Origin: an uncultured Eudoraea sp.
Lineage (GTDB): Bacteria > Bacteroidota > Bacteroidia > Flavobacteriales > Flavobacteriaceae
Length of the DNA stretch: 64,000 nt
Direction of reading: 5' to 3'
NCBI RefSeq assembly: GCF_947258925.1
Contig: NZ_CAMYKG010000005.1
Location: 16,596-80,595, forward strand
Every line of letters begins with the position of its first letter. The stretch's first letter is position 1. The notes under the pieces are model-generated. The model did not search any database. It was not told where the DNA came from and saw only the letters and a program-made list of their open reading frames with translations. Positions 1-8,420 of this stretch are shown piece after piece. The translations under genes and the position numbers were made by a program.

Positions 1-44
1 GTTACAACGCCTATTCTTTCCTTTCTTAAATTTCTTTTTTCCAT
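1..44 (-). CDS. rpsQ: 30S ribosomal protein S17 (5' end only)
   Basis: Only the first 14 codons are inside the window; the gene runs off the left edge. They translate as MEKRNLRKERIGVV, which is the typical Bacteroidota S17 N-terminus. The ATG is read from 44 downward, 13 bases after the rpmC stop, and follows rpmC as expected in the S10-spc operon order. S17 binds 16S rRNA early in 30S assembly. It is too short for the ORF track. Confidence 0.85.
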   Translation of the reverse strand, partial: MEKRNLRKERIGVV

Positions 45-57
45 AAAGCAGAACCAA

Positions 58-252
58 TTATTGGTTATCCCTTTTTGTTAATTCAGTAGCCAATTGTGCT
101 ACCGTTCTTCTTGCCTTCCTTATTTGAAGGGGGTTTTCCAGTGGAGTGACGGAGTGGGCGATTTTAAGATCTGCATGCTGCTTCTTAAAATGCGACATCT
201 TCTCCTTCAATTCTTCTACCGATAATTCATTTATTTCTGATTGTTTCATCAT
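58..252 (-). CDS. rpmC: 50S ribosomal protein L29
   Basis: A 64-residue basic helical-hairpin protein with the family core ending in RKARRTVAQLATELTKR. L29 sits at the 50S tunnel exit next to L23. Two consecutive Met codons begin the frame, so the true start may be 249 (the family normally begins MKQSEI). It lies between rplP and rpsQ, the usual order. Size and sequence look normal for Flavobacteriaceae. Confidence 0.95.
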   Translation of the reverse strand: MMKQSEINELSVEELKEKMSHFKKQHADLKIAHSVTPLENPLQIRKARRTVAQLATELTKRDNQ

Positions 253-265
253 GCTAATTATAAAA

Positions 266-688
266 TTATGCCGCTTCGTAATCCCTGGCTACAATAAATT
301 TTGTCTTCACTGGTAACTTTTGCGCAGCAAGCCTTAAAGCTTCCTTAGCAATGTCCATAGGCACTCCGGAAACCTCGAACATAATCCTTCCCGGTTTAAC
401 CACAGCAACAAAGTATTCCGGAGCTCCTTTTCCTTTACCCATACGTACCTCTAAAGGCTTTTTAGTAATGGGTTTATCCGGGAAAATTTTAATCCACAAT
501 TGTCCTTGCCTTTTCATATACCTTGTCGCAGCAATACGTGCCGCCTCAATCTGACGCGAAGTAATAAAACAGGAATCCAAAGATTTAATCCCGAACATTC
601 CATTGGAAAGTTGATGCCCTCTTCCGGAATTGCCCTTCATACGTCCTTTCTGCGCTTTACGAAACTTCGTTCTTTTTGGCTGTAACAT
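266..688 (-). CDS. rplP: 50S ribosomal protein L16
   Basis: A 140-residue L16, full length for Bacteroidota. It begins [19 protein letters not shown] and contains the conserved [17 protein letters not shown] helix and the [19 protein letters not shown] segment that contacts the A-site region of 23S rRNA. It sits between rpsC and rpmC in the same transcription unit, with short gaps on both sides. Nothing unusual is seen. Confidence 0.97.
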   Translation of the reverse strand: MLQPKRTKFRKAQKGRMKGNSGRGHQLSNGMFGIKSLDSCFITSRQIEAARIAATRYMKRQGQLWIKIFPDKPITKKPLEVRMGKGKGAPEYFVAVVKPGRIMFEVSGVPMDIAKEALRLAAQKLPVKTKFIVARDYEAA

Positions 689-712
689 AATCTTTAACTT
701 CTTCTTTAATTA

Positions 713-1426
713 TTACTTTCTGCGACGTTGCTTCTTACCACCATCCTGCTTTCCTTTAGACTGCCCTTTAGACATGCCTACCAACGGAGAAAGTTCTCTT
801 TTACCATAAACTTCACCCTTCATGATCCATACCTTAATCCCTAATCTACCGTAGGTGGTATGAGCTTCATGAATGGCATAATCTATATCCGCCCTAAAAG
901 TGGATAAAGGAATTCTACCATCTTTATAAGATTCTGACCTTGCCATTTCCGCACCATTCAATCTTCCTGCAATCTGAATTTTGATTCCCTCCGCATTCAT
1001 TCTCATTGCGGCAGCAATAGCCATTTTAATCGCTCTCCTGTAAGAAATTCTATTTTCTATTTGTCTGGCCACACTGGCAGCTACAAGATTTGCATCTACT
1101 TCTGGCCTTTTTATTTCGAAAATATTTATCTGAACTTCCTTATCCGTAATTTTCTTGAGCTCCTCTTTTAATTTATCTACTTCCTGACCACCTTTCCCGA
1201 TAATTATCCCGGGTCTTGCCGTCGTGATAGTAACAGTAATTAACTTTAAGGTTCTTTCTATAATTACTCTGGACACACTAGCCTTTGCCAAACGTGCATG
1301 AACATATTTTCTTATCTTATCATCTTCGGCCAGTTTGTCACCATAATCGTTTCCACCATACCAGTTAGATTCCCATCCCCTGATTATACCTAGACGATTG
1401 CCGATTGGATTTGTTTTTTGTCCCAT
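713..1426 (-). CDS. rpsC: 30S ribosomal protein S3
   Basis: A 237-residue S3. The N-terminal [18 protein letters not shown], the KH domain with [17 protein letters not shown] (about residues 70-90) and the C-terminal domain ending [17 protein letters not shown] are all present. S3 lines the mRNA entry channel of the 30S subunit. A Lys/Gln/Gly-rich tail ([18 protein letters not shown]) is typical of the phylum. It follows rplV by 10 bases and is clearly co-transcribed with it. Confidence 0.97.
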   Translation of the reverse strand: MGQKTNPIGNRLGIIRGWESNWYGGNDYGDKLAEDDKIRKYVHARLAKASVSRVIIERTLKLITVTITTARPGIIIGKGGQEVDKLKEELKKITDKEVQINIFEIKRPEVDANLVAASVARQIENRISYRRAIKMAIAAAMRMNAEGIKIQIAGRLNGAEMARSESYKDGRIPLSTFRADIDYAIHEAHTTYGRLGIKVWIMKGEVYGKRELSPLVGMSKGQSKGKQDGGKKQRRRK

Positions 1427-1436
1427 ACTAAAAGTT

Positions 1437-1844
1437 CTAGCTTTGTGTATTATTGTTAGATCCCAAAACCAAGGTTACGTGGTTGGAACGTTTTCTTATT
1501 CTATGAGCTCTCCCTTGCGGTGCCGGTCTTAATCTTTTCAGCATACGACCACTGTCCACAGTAATTTCCTTAATAAACAATTCAGCTTCTTCAACATCTG
1601 CTTCTTCATTTTTAGCCTGCCAGTTAGCTATTGCAGATAACAATAACTTTTCTAACCTGCGGGAGGCTTCTTTAGGACTGAATCTTAGAATAGCAAGTGC
1701 CTTTTCAACTTCCGCTCCCCTTACCAAATCTGCTACCAAACGCATTTTTCTTGGTGAAGTAGGGCAGTTATTTAACTTTGCAAAAGCTATTTTTTGCTTT
1801 TCTGCTTTTAGTCTTTCGGCCATTTGTTTTTTTCGAACTCCCAT
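1437..1844 (-). CDS. rplV: 50S ribosomal protein L22
   Basis: A 135-residue L22 with the conserved [18 protein letters not shown] helix and the tunnel-lining hairpin around [19 protein letters not shown]. The NNNNTQS-like tail and the [13 protein letters not shown] start are the usual flavobacterial forms. It lies 7 bases after rpsS in the S10 operon order. L22 lines the nascent-chain tunnel and, with L4, forms its constriction. No anomalies are seen. Confidence 0.97.
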   Translation of the reverse strand: MGVRKKQMAERLKAEKQKIAFAKLNNCPTSPRKMRLVADLVRGAEVEKALAILRFSPKEASRRLEKLLLSAIANWQAKNEEADVEEAELFIKEITVDSGRMLKRLRPAPQGRAHRIRKRSNHVTLVLGSNNNTQS

Positions 1845-1851
1845 AGCTTAC

Positions 1852-2130
1852 TTACTTTTTACCTTTATTTTTTGCCCCTGCGTGACCTCGGAAAGATCTT
1901 GTTGGGGAAAATTCGCCTAATTTATGTCCTACCATATTCTCAGTAACATAAACAGGTACAAATTGTCTTCCGTTATGAACCGCTATTGTCTGACCTACAA
2001 AGTCGGGAGTAATTGTTGATGCTCTTGACCAGGTCTTAATAACTGTCTTTTTACCGGACTCTAAATTCAGCTGGACTTTTTTATCCAGGCTATAATGAAC
2101 GTAAGGTCCTTTTTTTAGTGAACGTGCCAT
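1852..2130 (-). CDS. rpsS: 30S ribosomal protein S19
   Basis: A 92-residue S19 starting [18 protein letters not shown], with the conserved [22 protein letters not shown] core and [15 protein letters not shown] motif. S19 sits in the 30S head and contacts S13 and the A-site tRNA. It lies between the rplW/rplB frame and rplV, the usual order, and is full length. Confidence 0.97.
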   Translation of the reverse strand: MARSLKKGPYVHYSLDKKVQLNLESGKKTVIKTWSRASTITPDFVGQTIAVHNGRQFVPVYVTENMVGHKLGEFSPTRSFRGHAGAKNKGKK

Positions 2131-2144
2131 TTCTTTCTACTTTT

Positions 2145-3179
2145 TTATTTCTTTCTACGTTCTAATATATACCTATTTGTATCCTTGGTTTTGGATCTGG
2201 TCCTGTATCCTTTAGCAGGAATTCCATTCTTAGATCTTGGATGTCCTCCGGACGCCCTGCCTTCACCACCACCCATTGGGTGATCCACAGGATTCATCGC
2301 CACCGGTCTTGTTCTTGGTCTTCTGCCAAGCCATCTGCTTCTACCGGCTTTTCCGGAAACAATTAACTGGTGATCAGAATTAGACACCGCACCAATAGTT
2401 CCAAAGCAATTAGCAAGGACTAATCTTGTTTCTCCGGAAGGTAATTTTATAGTGGCATACTTTCCTTCTCTTGCCATTAGCTGAGCAAAAGTTCCAGCAC
2501 TTCTCGCCATTGTAGCTCCCTGACCAGGACGTAATTCAATACAAGAAATAATTGTTCCTAAAGGAATTTTACTCAATGGAAGTGCATTCCCGATCTCAGG
2601 AGCCGCTTTTTCCCCGGAGGAAATTTTCTGACCAACCTGTAAACCGTTTTGAGCAATTATATATCTCTTTTCACCATCAGTGTATTCCACTAAAGCAATA
2701 AAAGCTGTTCTATTAGGATCATACTGGATAGACTTTACTTCAGCAGTTACGTCTTTCTTATCCCGTTTGAAATCAATAATACGATACCTCCTTTTATGCC
2801 CTCCACCTCTATGGCGAATGGTCATTTTTCCTTGACTGTTTCTACCTCCAGACCTTTTTAACGGAGCAAGCAAGCTTTTCTCCGGCTTATCAGCAGTAAT
2901 GGCGTCAAACCCGTTTACTACTTTAAAACGCTGTCCTGGAGTGATCGGTTTTACATTTGACTTCCCATGTTGAACCCCTGTTTTTGTGAAACGGGTTTTG
3001 CGTGAAGGTCCATAATTCATTGTCCGAACTTTCTTTACTGAAACACCATAAGCTGCTTCAACGGCATCTTTGATCTGTAGTTTATTGGCCTTAGGATCAA
3101 CAACAAAACCATAGCGATTATATAACTCGCTATCCGCTGTCATTTTTTCCGTTATAATTGGCTTTATCAACACACTCAT
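2145..3179 (-). CDS. rplW-rplB: L23-L2 fused reading frame (rplW lacks its 3' end, joined to rplB)
   Basis: A single 344-residue frame. Residues 1-73 are L23 ([13 protein letters not shown] to TKTGVQHGK). From about residue 77 the protein is L2 (KPITPGQRF to the C-terminal ERRKK), including [17 protein letters not shown] with the conserved peptidyl-transferase-region His. Separate flavobacterial L23 and L2 are, from memory, about 96 and 274 residues, so roughly 23 C-terminal residues of L23, its stop, the intergenic gap and the first few codons of L2 are missing, in frame, at about 2949-2963. No in-frame start codon is visible at the junction for a separate L2. The rest of L2 looks intact. 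L23 sits at the tunnel exit and L2 near the subunit interface, so a linkerless fusion is hard to fit structurally. Either a real deletion/fusion or a consensus or assembly error. Confidence 0.8.
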   Translation of the reverse strand: MSVLIKPIITEKMTADSELYNRYGFVVDPKANKLQIKDAVEAAYGVSVKKVRTMNYGPSRKTRFTKTGVQHGKSNVKPITPGQRFKVVNGFDAITADKPEKSLLAPLKRSGGRNSQGKMTIRHRGGGHKRRYRIIDFKRDKKDVTAEVKSIQYDPNRTAFIALVEYTDGEKRYIIAQNGLQVGQKISSGEKAAPEIGNALPLSKIPLGTIISCIELRPGQGATMARSAGTFAQLMAREGKYATIKLPSGETRLVLANCFGTIGAVSNSDHQLIVSGKAGRSRWLGRRPRTRPVAMNPVDHPMGGGEGRASGGHPRSKNGIPAKGYRTRSKTKDTNRYILERRKK

Positions 3180-3186
3180 GTCTTAC

Positions 3187-3816
3187 CTATTTAATTAAGT
3201 TCGATTCAATTCCTTCTATGGAACCTTCTAAAAGAACAATTTGATTTGCATTAAGAATTTTGTAAGTGCTTAATTCTGAATTAGTTACAACTTCATAACC
3301 TTTCAAATTACGCGACGACAAATATACGTTATTATTTGAATCGCCCAACACAAACAAAGACTTTTTGTTTTCCAATCCTAAGGATTTCAAAACCTGAACG
3401 AATTCTTTGGTCTTTGGAGAGTCAAAATTAAAGTCTTCGACAACCATAATAGCCTTATCCTGATTCTTAAGACTCAAGGCTGATTTTCTCGCTAACCTCT
3501 TTAAATTCTTATTCAATTTTTGGGTATAATCCTTAGGCCTTGGCCCAAAAATCCTTCCTCCACCACGAAAAATCGGGGATTTAATACTTCCTGCCCGAGC
3601 AGTCCCTGTTCCCTTTTGTTTTTTAATCTTCCTGGTACTTCCAACAATCTCCGCTCTTTCCTTGGCTTTGTGCGTACCCTGTCTTTGATGAGCCATGTAC
3701 TGCTTAACATCCAAATAAATAGCATGGTTGTTCGGTTCTATTTTATAAACTGCATCTGAAAGGTCCACCTTCCGGCCAGTTTCTTTTCCTTTTACATCTA
3801 AAACTGCTACCTTCAT
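3187..3816 (-). CDS. rplD: 50S ribosomal protein L4
   Basis: A 209-residue L4 with the long tunnel-constriction loop around [17 protein letters not shown] and [13 protein letters not shown], followed by the globular RNA-binding part. It overlaps the rplC stop by one base (TAATG), which implies translational coupling. In enterobacteria L4 also represses its own operon; nothing here shows whether that applies. Length and motifs are normal. Confidence 0.97.
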   Translation of the reverse strand: MKVAVLDVKGKETGRKVDLSDAVYKIEPNNHAIYLDVKQYMAHQRQGTHKAKERAEIVGSTRKIKKQKGTGTARAGSIKSPIFRGGGRIFGPRPKDYTQKLNKNLKRLARKSALSLKNQDKAIMVVEDFNFDSPKTKEFVQVLKSLGLENKKSLFVLGDSNNNVYLSSRNLKGYEVVTNSELSTYKILNANQIVLLEGSIEGIESNLIK

Positions 3817-4433
3817 TATTTCTCTATCGTTACGTACGCATTTTTATGACCGGGCACACAACCTTTTAAAACCAAAAGATTCTTTTCCGGAACAATTTTT
3901 AAAACTCTGAGGTTTTGAACGGTAACCCTACTGCCACCCATTCTTCCTGCCATTTTCATTCCCTTAAAAACTCGTGAAGGATATGAAGCGGCCCCGATTG
4001 AACCGGGAGCTCTCAACCTGTTATGCTGACCATGAGTGGCCTGCCCGACTCCCGCAAAACCATGTCTCTTAACCACACCCTGAAAACCTTTTCCTTTGGA
4101 TATGGCCGACACATCAACAAATTCACCTTCAACAAATACGTCAACACCCAGGGTGTCTCCTAATTTGTGTTCTCCTTCATAATCCCGGAATTCGACGACT
4201 TTCTTTTTGGAGGAAGAACCTGCTTTTTTAAAATGGCCTGTTTCAGCCTTATTAGCACGTTTTTCTGCCTTGTCATCGAAACCAAGCTGAAGGGCATTGT
4301 ACCCGTCTACCTCTTCGGTTCTGACTTGGGTAACTACACATGGCCCAGCCTCTATGACAGTACAGGGAATGTTCTTCCCATTATCGTCAAAAATGCTGGT
4401 CATGCCTACTTTTTTTCCAATTAACCCAGACAT
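3816..4433 (-). CDS. rplC: 50S ribosomal protein L3
   Basis: A 205-residue L3 starting [17 protein letters not shown], with the conserved [23 protein letters not shown] extension (quoted in part: [23 protein letters not shown]) that reaches toward the peptidyl-transferase centre, and a normal C-terminus. It is the first gene after a 158-base gap that separates it from rpsJ; that gap holds a terminator-like hairpin (see 4481-4512). It is coupled to rplD by a one-base overlap. Confidence 0.97.
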   Translation of the reverse strand: MSGLIGKKVGMTSIFDDNGKNIPCTVIEAGPCVVTQVRTEEVDGYNALQLGFDDKAEKRANKAETGHFKKAGSSSKKKVVEFRDYEGEHKLGDTLGVDVFVEGEFVDVSAISKGKGFQGVVKRHGFAGVGQATHGQHNRLRAPGSIGAASYPSRVFKGMKMAGRMGGSRVTVQNLRVLKIVPEKNLLVLKGCVPGHKNAYVTIEK

Positions 4434-4480
4434 ATTATTATTGTTATTTATTAATTATTCTTAAACTTTATTTTTCTTCC

Positions 4481-4512
4481 AAAAAAAACAGGATCAAAAA
4501 CAATTCGATCCC
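4481..4512 (-). terminator. Terminator-like hairpin between rpsJ and rplC
   Basis: Reading the minus strand, GGGATCGAA and TTTTTGATCCT can pair into a stem of about nine base pairs (two G-U pairs) around a four-base loop, followed two bases later by eight consecutive T. This is the form of an intrinsic terminator or attenuator, yet it lies inside what is normally one operon, with essential rplC downstream. The structure is read by eye and its use in vivo is unknown. Confidence 0.5.
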
Positions 4513-4565
4513 GAATATATTTTTGTTGCCGTTTTTCCTTTGCGAAACGCTCCGGACATGTTATC

Positions 4566-4581
4566 CGTTTCAACCGAAACG
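4566..4581 (-). other. Perfect small hairpin just after the rpsJ stop
   Basis: CGTTTC-AACC-GAAACG forms a six-base-pair perfect stem with a four-base loop, 10 bases downstream of the rpsJ stop codon. No T-run follows it directly. It may protect the rpsJ 3' end or act with the terminator-like hairpin further downstream; function is not established. Confidence 0.4.
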
Positions 4582-4591
4582 AAATATACTA

Positions 4592-4897
4592 TCACACTTT
4601 TATCTCAACCTCAACACCACTGGGAAGTTCTAACTTCATAAGGGCATCAATGGTTTTTGATGAAGAACTATAAATATCCAGTAGTCTTTTATAAGAACTT
4701 AACTGGAATTGTTCCCTTGATTTTTTGTTCACGTGAGGCGAACGCAAAACCGTAAATATCTTTTTATGCGTTGGTAAAGGAATCGGCCCTGTTACAACAG
4801 CACCGGTCGTTTTTACCGTTTTTACGATTTTCTCCGCAGATTTATCTACCAGATTATGATCGTATGATTTTAGTTTTATTCTAATTTTCTGACTCAT
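4592..4897 (-). CDS. rpsJ: 30S ribosomal protein S10
   Basis: A 101-residue S10 ([20 protein letters not shown] start, [20 protein letters not shown] core, [12 protein letters not shown] end). S10 works in the 30S head and, in E. coli, as NusE in antitermination. It follows fusA by 11 bases, so here the str and S10 gene sets are physically joined, as is common in Bacteroidota. A hairpin-rich 158-base gap follows before rplC. Confidence 0.97.
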   Translation of the reverse strand: MSQKIRIKLKSYDHNLVDKSAEKIVKTVKTTGAVVTGPIPLPTHKKIFTVLRSPHVNKKSREQFQLSSYKRLLDIYSSSSKTIDALMKLELPSGVEVEIKV

Positions 4898-4908
4898 AAT
4901 ACTAAAAT

Positions 4909-7035
4909 TTAGGCCGTTACACCTGTTGCTGCTTTTACCACTTCCTCAGCTAATCCTGAAGGAGTTTCTGCATAATGTGAAAATTCCATAGTTGAAGTTG
5001 CTCTGCCCGAAGACAACGTCCTAAGTGCAGTTACATATCCAAACATCTCTGAAAGAGGCACATCAGCCTTAATTACTTTAGAACCTGCTCTGTCATCCAT
5101 ATTATTTACGTGACCTCTCCTTCTGTTAAGGTCTCCAACAATATCTCCCATATTTTCTTCAGGAGTTAATACTTCCAACTTCATAATAGGTTCCATAAGC
5201 ACCGCTCTCGCAGCCCTTGCAGCTTCTTTATATCCTATTTTTGCTGCCAGTTCAAAAGATAAGGAATCAGAATCCACAGGATGGAAAGATCCATCTTTAA
5301 GTGTAACCTTCATACTATCCATTTCAAATCCGGCTAAAGGCCCATTCTTCATGGCCTCTTTAAATCCTTTCTCCACAGATGGAATATATTCCCTGGGTAT
5401 ATTACCCCCTTTGATCATATTCACAAATTCCAATCCGGCTTCACCATCCTCTCTTGGTTCCATCGTAAAGACAATGTCCGCAAATTTTCCACGACCACCG
5501 GTTTGCTTTTTATAAATTTCCCTGTGATCTGCACTTTTGGTTATTGCCTCTTTATACTCAACCTGAGGTTGCCCCTGGTTAACATCTACCTTAAACTCTC
5601 TTCTAAGGCGGTCCACAATAATATCAAGATGCAACTCTCCCATTCCGGAAATAATTGTCTGGCCTGATGCTTCATCTGTCTTAACCACGAAAGTGGGATC
5701 TTCTTCGGCCAACTTAGCCAGGGACATACCCAATTTATCCACATCGGCTTTTGTCTTAGGCTCAACCGCTATCCCGATTACAGGATCCGGGAAATTCATA
5801 CTTTCCAGGATAATTGGATGTTTTTCATCCGATAGTGTATCCCCGGTCTTAATATCCTTAAAACCTACAGCTGCACCAATATCACCTGCCGCAATAGATT
5901 CTACGGCATTTTGTTTATTGGAATGCATCTGGTAAATTCTTGAAATTCTTTCTTTATTACCTGAGCGGTTATTAAGTACATATGATCCTGCGTTCAGCTT
6001 ACCAGAATATGCTCTGAAGAATGCCAAACGACCTACAAAGGGATCCGTGGCAATTTTAAATGCCAGAGCCGAAAAAGGCTCATTGATATCCGGCTTTCTT
6101 AAAACTTCTTTTTCTGTTCTAGGATCTATTCCGGTTATCCCTTCTTTATCCATTGGCGAAGGCAAATATCTACATACTGCGTCAAGTAGAAATTGTACCC
6201 CCTTATTTTTAAATGAAGAACCGCAAATCATTGGGATAATACTCATATCCATAACCGCTGCTCTAAGAGCTGCATGTACTTCGTCTTCAGTAATTGAGTC
6301 TTCGTCCTCAAAGAACTTCTCCATTAAAGTTTCATCGTATTCCGCAACTGCTTCAATTAAGGCGGCGCGATATTCATGCACTTCCTCCTTCATTTCTTCC
6401 GGGATATCGATGATATCAAAAGAAGAACCCATGTCTTCTTCATGCCAAACAATGGCACGATTCTTAACCAGATCAACAATACCTTTAAAATCTGCCTCTT
6501 CACCAATTGGCAATACAATTGGTACGGCATTAGATTTCAACATATCCTTTACCTGCTTACTAACCATCAGGAAGTTAGATCCCTGTCTATCCATTTTATT
6601 TACAAAGCCAATTCTTGGCACTTTGTAATTGTCAGCTAACCTCCAATTGGTTTCCGACTGTGGTTCAACACCGTCTACTGCACTAAACAGAAAAACCAAA
6701 CCGTCTAATACCCTTAGGGAACGATTTACCTCAACAGTAAAATCTACGTGTCCGGGGGTATCAATTATGTTAAAGTGGTATGGTTTTGACTCAGGTATTA
6801 ATTGTCCATTCTTGGTTGGGAAATCCCAGGTACAGGTTGTCGCAGCCGAGGTAATAGTTATTCCCCTTTCCTGCTCCTGTGCCATCCAGTCCATAGTGGC
6901 AGCACCATCATGCACCTCACCTATTTTATGGCTTACACCTGTGTAAAATAAAATACGTTCCGTAGTAGTGGTCTTGCCGGCATCAATATGAGCTGCAATA
7001 CCTATGTTCCTTGTATATTTTAAATCTCTTGCCAT
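4909..7035 (-). CDS. fusA: Translation elongation factor G
   Basis: A 708-residue EF-G. The GTPase domain has the P-loop [15 protein letters not shown] (about residues 14-28), the [11 protein letters not shown] switch I, DTPGHVDF and the NKMD specificity motif. The domain II-V segments are present, with GGRGKFADI in domain IV and a [15 protein letters not shown] segment in domain V. EF-G drives ribosomal translocation and ribosome recycling. It follows rpsG by 6 bases, the usual str operon order (rpsL-rpsG-fusA); no tuf gene follows. Confidence 0.98.
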   Translation of the reverse strand: MARDLKYTRNIGIAAHIDAGKTTTTERILFYTGVSHKIGEVHDGAATMDWMAQEQERGITITSAATTCTWDFPTKNGQLIPESKPYHFNIIDTPGHVDFTVEVNRSLRVLDGLVFLFSAVDGVEPQSETNWRLADNYKVPRIGFVNKMDRQGSNFLMVSKQVKDMLKSNAVPIVLPIGEEADFKGIVDLVKNRAIVWHEEDMGSSFDIIDIPEEMKEEVHEYRAALIEAVAEYDETLMEKFFEDEDSITEDEVHAALRAAVMDMSIIPMICGSSFKNKGVQFLLDAVCRYLPSPMDKEGITGIDPRTEKEVLRKPDINEPFSALAFKIATDPFVGRLAFFRAYSGKLNAGSYVLNNRSGNKERISRIYQMHSNKQNAVESIAAGDIGAAVGFKDIKTGDTLSDEKHPIILESMNFPDPVIGIAVEPKTKADVDKLGMSLAKLAEEDPTFVVKTDEASGQTIISGMGELHLDIIVDRLRREFKVDVNQGQPQVEYKEAITKSADHREIYKKQTGGRGKFADIVFTMEPREDGEAGLEFVNMIKGGNIPREYIPSVEKGFKEAMKNGPLAGFEMDSMKVTLKDGSFHPVDSDSLSFELAAKIGYKEAARAARAVLMEPIMKLEVLTPEENMGDIVGDLNRRRGHVNNMDDRAGSKVIKADVPLSEMFGYVTALRTLSSGRATSTMEFSHYAETPSGLAEEVVKAATGVTA

Positions 7036-7041
7036 TTTTTC

Positions 7042-7518
7042 TTAAAATCTAAAGTGGGAAAATGCCTTGTTTGCCTCTGCCATTTTATGTGTATCCACCC
7101 TCCTTTTAACCGCTGCACCTTCTTCTTTTGACGCAGCTAATATTTCTCCGGCCAATTTCTGTGCCATGGACTTTTCATTTCGCTTTCTTGCAAAGCTTAT
7201 AAGCCATTTCATGGCAGTAGAAATTTTTCTATCCGGTCTTATTTGCATAGGTATCTGAAAAGTAGCACCTCCTACCCTTCTGCTTCTAACCTCAACGTGT
7301 GGCATTACATTGGAAAGAGCTTCTTTCCATAATTCCAGCGCTGGTTTCTCTTCATCAGTTTTCTTTTCTTCTACAATGTCAATAGCATCGTAGAAAACTT
7401 TAAAGGCAACTGATTTTTTACCATCCCACATTAACATATTCACAAAACGCGTTACCAGTTGGTCATTAAACCTCGGATCCGGTAATAGTGGTCTTTTTTT
7501 CGCCTGTCTTTTTCTCAT
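7042..7518 (-). CDS. rpsG: 30S ribosomal protein S7
   Basis: A 158-residue S7 beginning [19 protein letters not shown], with the 16S-binding core [14 protein letters not shown] and the C-terminal [13 protein letters not shown] helix. S7 nucleates assembly of the 30S head. It sits 22 bases after rpsL. Length and motifs are normal for the phylum. Confidence 0.97.
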   Translation of the reverse strand: MRKRQAKKRPLLPDPRFNDQLVTRFVNMLMWDGKKSVAFKVFYDAIDIVEEKKTDEEKPALELWKEALSNVMPHVEVRSRRVGGATFQIPMQIRPDRKISTAMKWLISFARKRNEKSMAQKLAGEILAASKEEGAAVKRRVDTHKMAEANKAFSHFRF

Positions 7519-7540
7519 CGCTTTTTCTTAATCGTTTAGA

Positions 7541-7900
7541 TTACTTTTTAGGGCGTTTTGCACCGTACTTAGATCTTCTTTGGGTTCTTCCTGCAACACC
7601 TGCTGTGTCTAAAGCTCCTCTTACAATGTGATATCTAACTCCCGGCAAATCTTTCACCCTTCCGCCTCTAACCAATACTATCGAGTGCTCCTGGAGATTG
7701 TGACCCTCGCCCGGGATGTATGCGTTTACCTCTTTACCATTTGTTAACCTTACCCTTGCAACTTTTCGCATTGCAGAATTTGGCTTTTTAGGCGTAGTGG
7801 TATAAACCCGCGTACAAACCCCTCTTCGCTGGGGGCACGAATCCAAAGCAGCCGATTTACTCTTCTTGGTAATTGTGGCCCTTCCTTTTCGTGTTGGCAT
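7541..7900 (-). CDS. rpsL: 30S ribosomal protein S12, five residues missing near the N-terminus
   Basis: A 119-residue S12. The decoding-site loops ([18 protein letters not shown] and the [18 protein letters not shown] region) are intact. The N-terminus reads [15 protein letters not shown], whereas the near-universal form is MPTIQQLVRKGR..., so IQQLV (15 bases) is absent in frame at about 7889-7894. The family length in Bacteroidota is, from memory, about 124. This residue block is conserved across bacteria, so either the strain carries an unusual deletion or the consensus sequence is wrong here. It is the promoter-proximal gene of the str operon, and the ATG is well placed after a clear promoter. 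Confidence 0.93.
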   Translation of the reverse strand: MPTRKGRATITKKSKSAALDSCPQRRGVCTRVYTTTPKKPNSAMRKVARVRLTNGKEVNAYIPGEGHNLQEHSIVLVRGGRVKDLPGVRYHIVRGALDTAGVAGRTQRRSKYGAKRPKK

Positions 7901-7942
7901 ACTATTTTTTATCTATAAATCCTACCCTCATTTAAGGGCTGG

Positions 7943-7972
7943 CAAATGTAGTAATTATTCATTATAATTCAA
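7943..7972 (-). promoter_or_regulatory. Promoter of the str-S10 operon (Bacteroidota type)
   Basis: On the minus strand a -7 box TACATTTG (fits TAnnTTTG) lies 42 bases upstream of the rpsL ATG, and a -33 TTG lies 19 bases further upstream. This matches the flavobacterial consensus TTG-N17-23-TAnnTTTG. The leader would be about 30 bases. Confidence 0.65.
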
Positions 7973-8267
7973 ATCCATTCTGATAATTTTCTTTGATTTT
8001 TTTATGACCCAAATTCTCTGATGCTTTTTTTGGCAGAAAAAGGAAAACATATACCTTATTATATATACCCTATTATACACATTTCAATTTTGAATATTTA
8101 TTAATTAAAATTCCACCATAGAATATGCAGAATATGATAGTGACCTGCTATTGCCAAATAGATTTTAGGTGAGAGTTTTAAGAAGGTTCCGATTATTGAT
8201 TCCCTAATTTTTTTCTTAACAAAACAATGTTTATCCATTTTATTGGGATAATCTTAATTCATATGTT

Positions 8268-8302
8268 ATTTTTTTAACACTTTATTTGTCATTTTTTTAA
8301 CA
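8268..8302 (+). repeat. Two 12-bp direct repeats upstream of susC
   Basis: ATTTTTTTAACA occurs exactly at 8268-8279 and 8291-8302, a 23-base period (about two helical turns). The pair sits about 56-90 bases upstream of the candidate susC -7 box, a position where an activator could bind. The low complexity of the motif makes a chance match possible. Confidence 0.4.
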
Positions 8303-8420
8303 TTAGCCCGCCAAATTGTTTTTTTTATCTGCCCGTATTCTTAAAGTTTTATTAAAATATGTTTGGATTATTAACATGAAATTAGGATTTTCGCAGTTAG
8401 CTAATTCAAATAATTATAAA

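Larger units (their letters stand above)
7901..8420. other. Divergent AT-rich intergenic region between rpsL and susC
   Basis: About 520 bases with no supportable gene. It holds the rpsL promoter on the minus strand, a pair of direct repeats (8268-8302) and a possible -7 box TATGTTTG (8358-8365) for susC. The ORF-track start at 8316 is a TTG and is probably not used. Stretches such as TATTATATATACCC are strongly AT-rich. Confidence 0.6.

Noticed and set aside
5693-6946. Plus-strand ORFs opposite fusA (up to 193 residues)
   Set aside because: They lie antisense to EF-G and have no recognisable product.
8316-8420. N-terminal extension of SusC from a TTG start in the ORF track
   Set aside because: The signal peptide begins at ATG 8421 and the extension has no family match.
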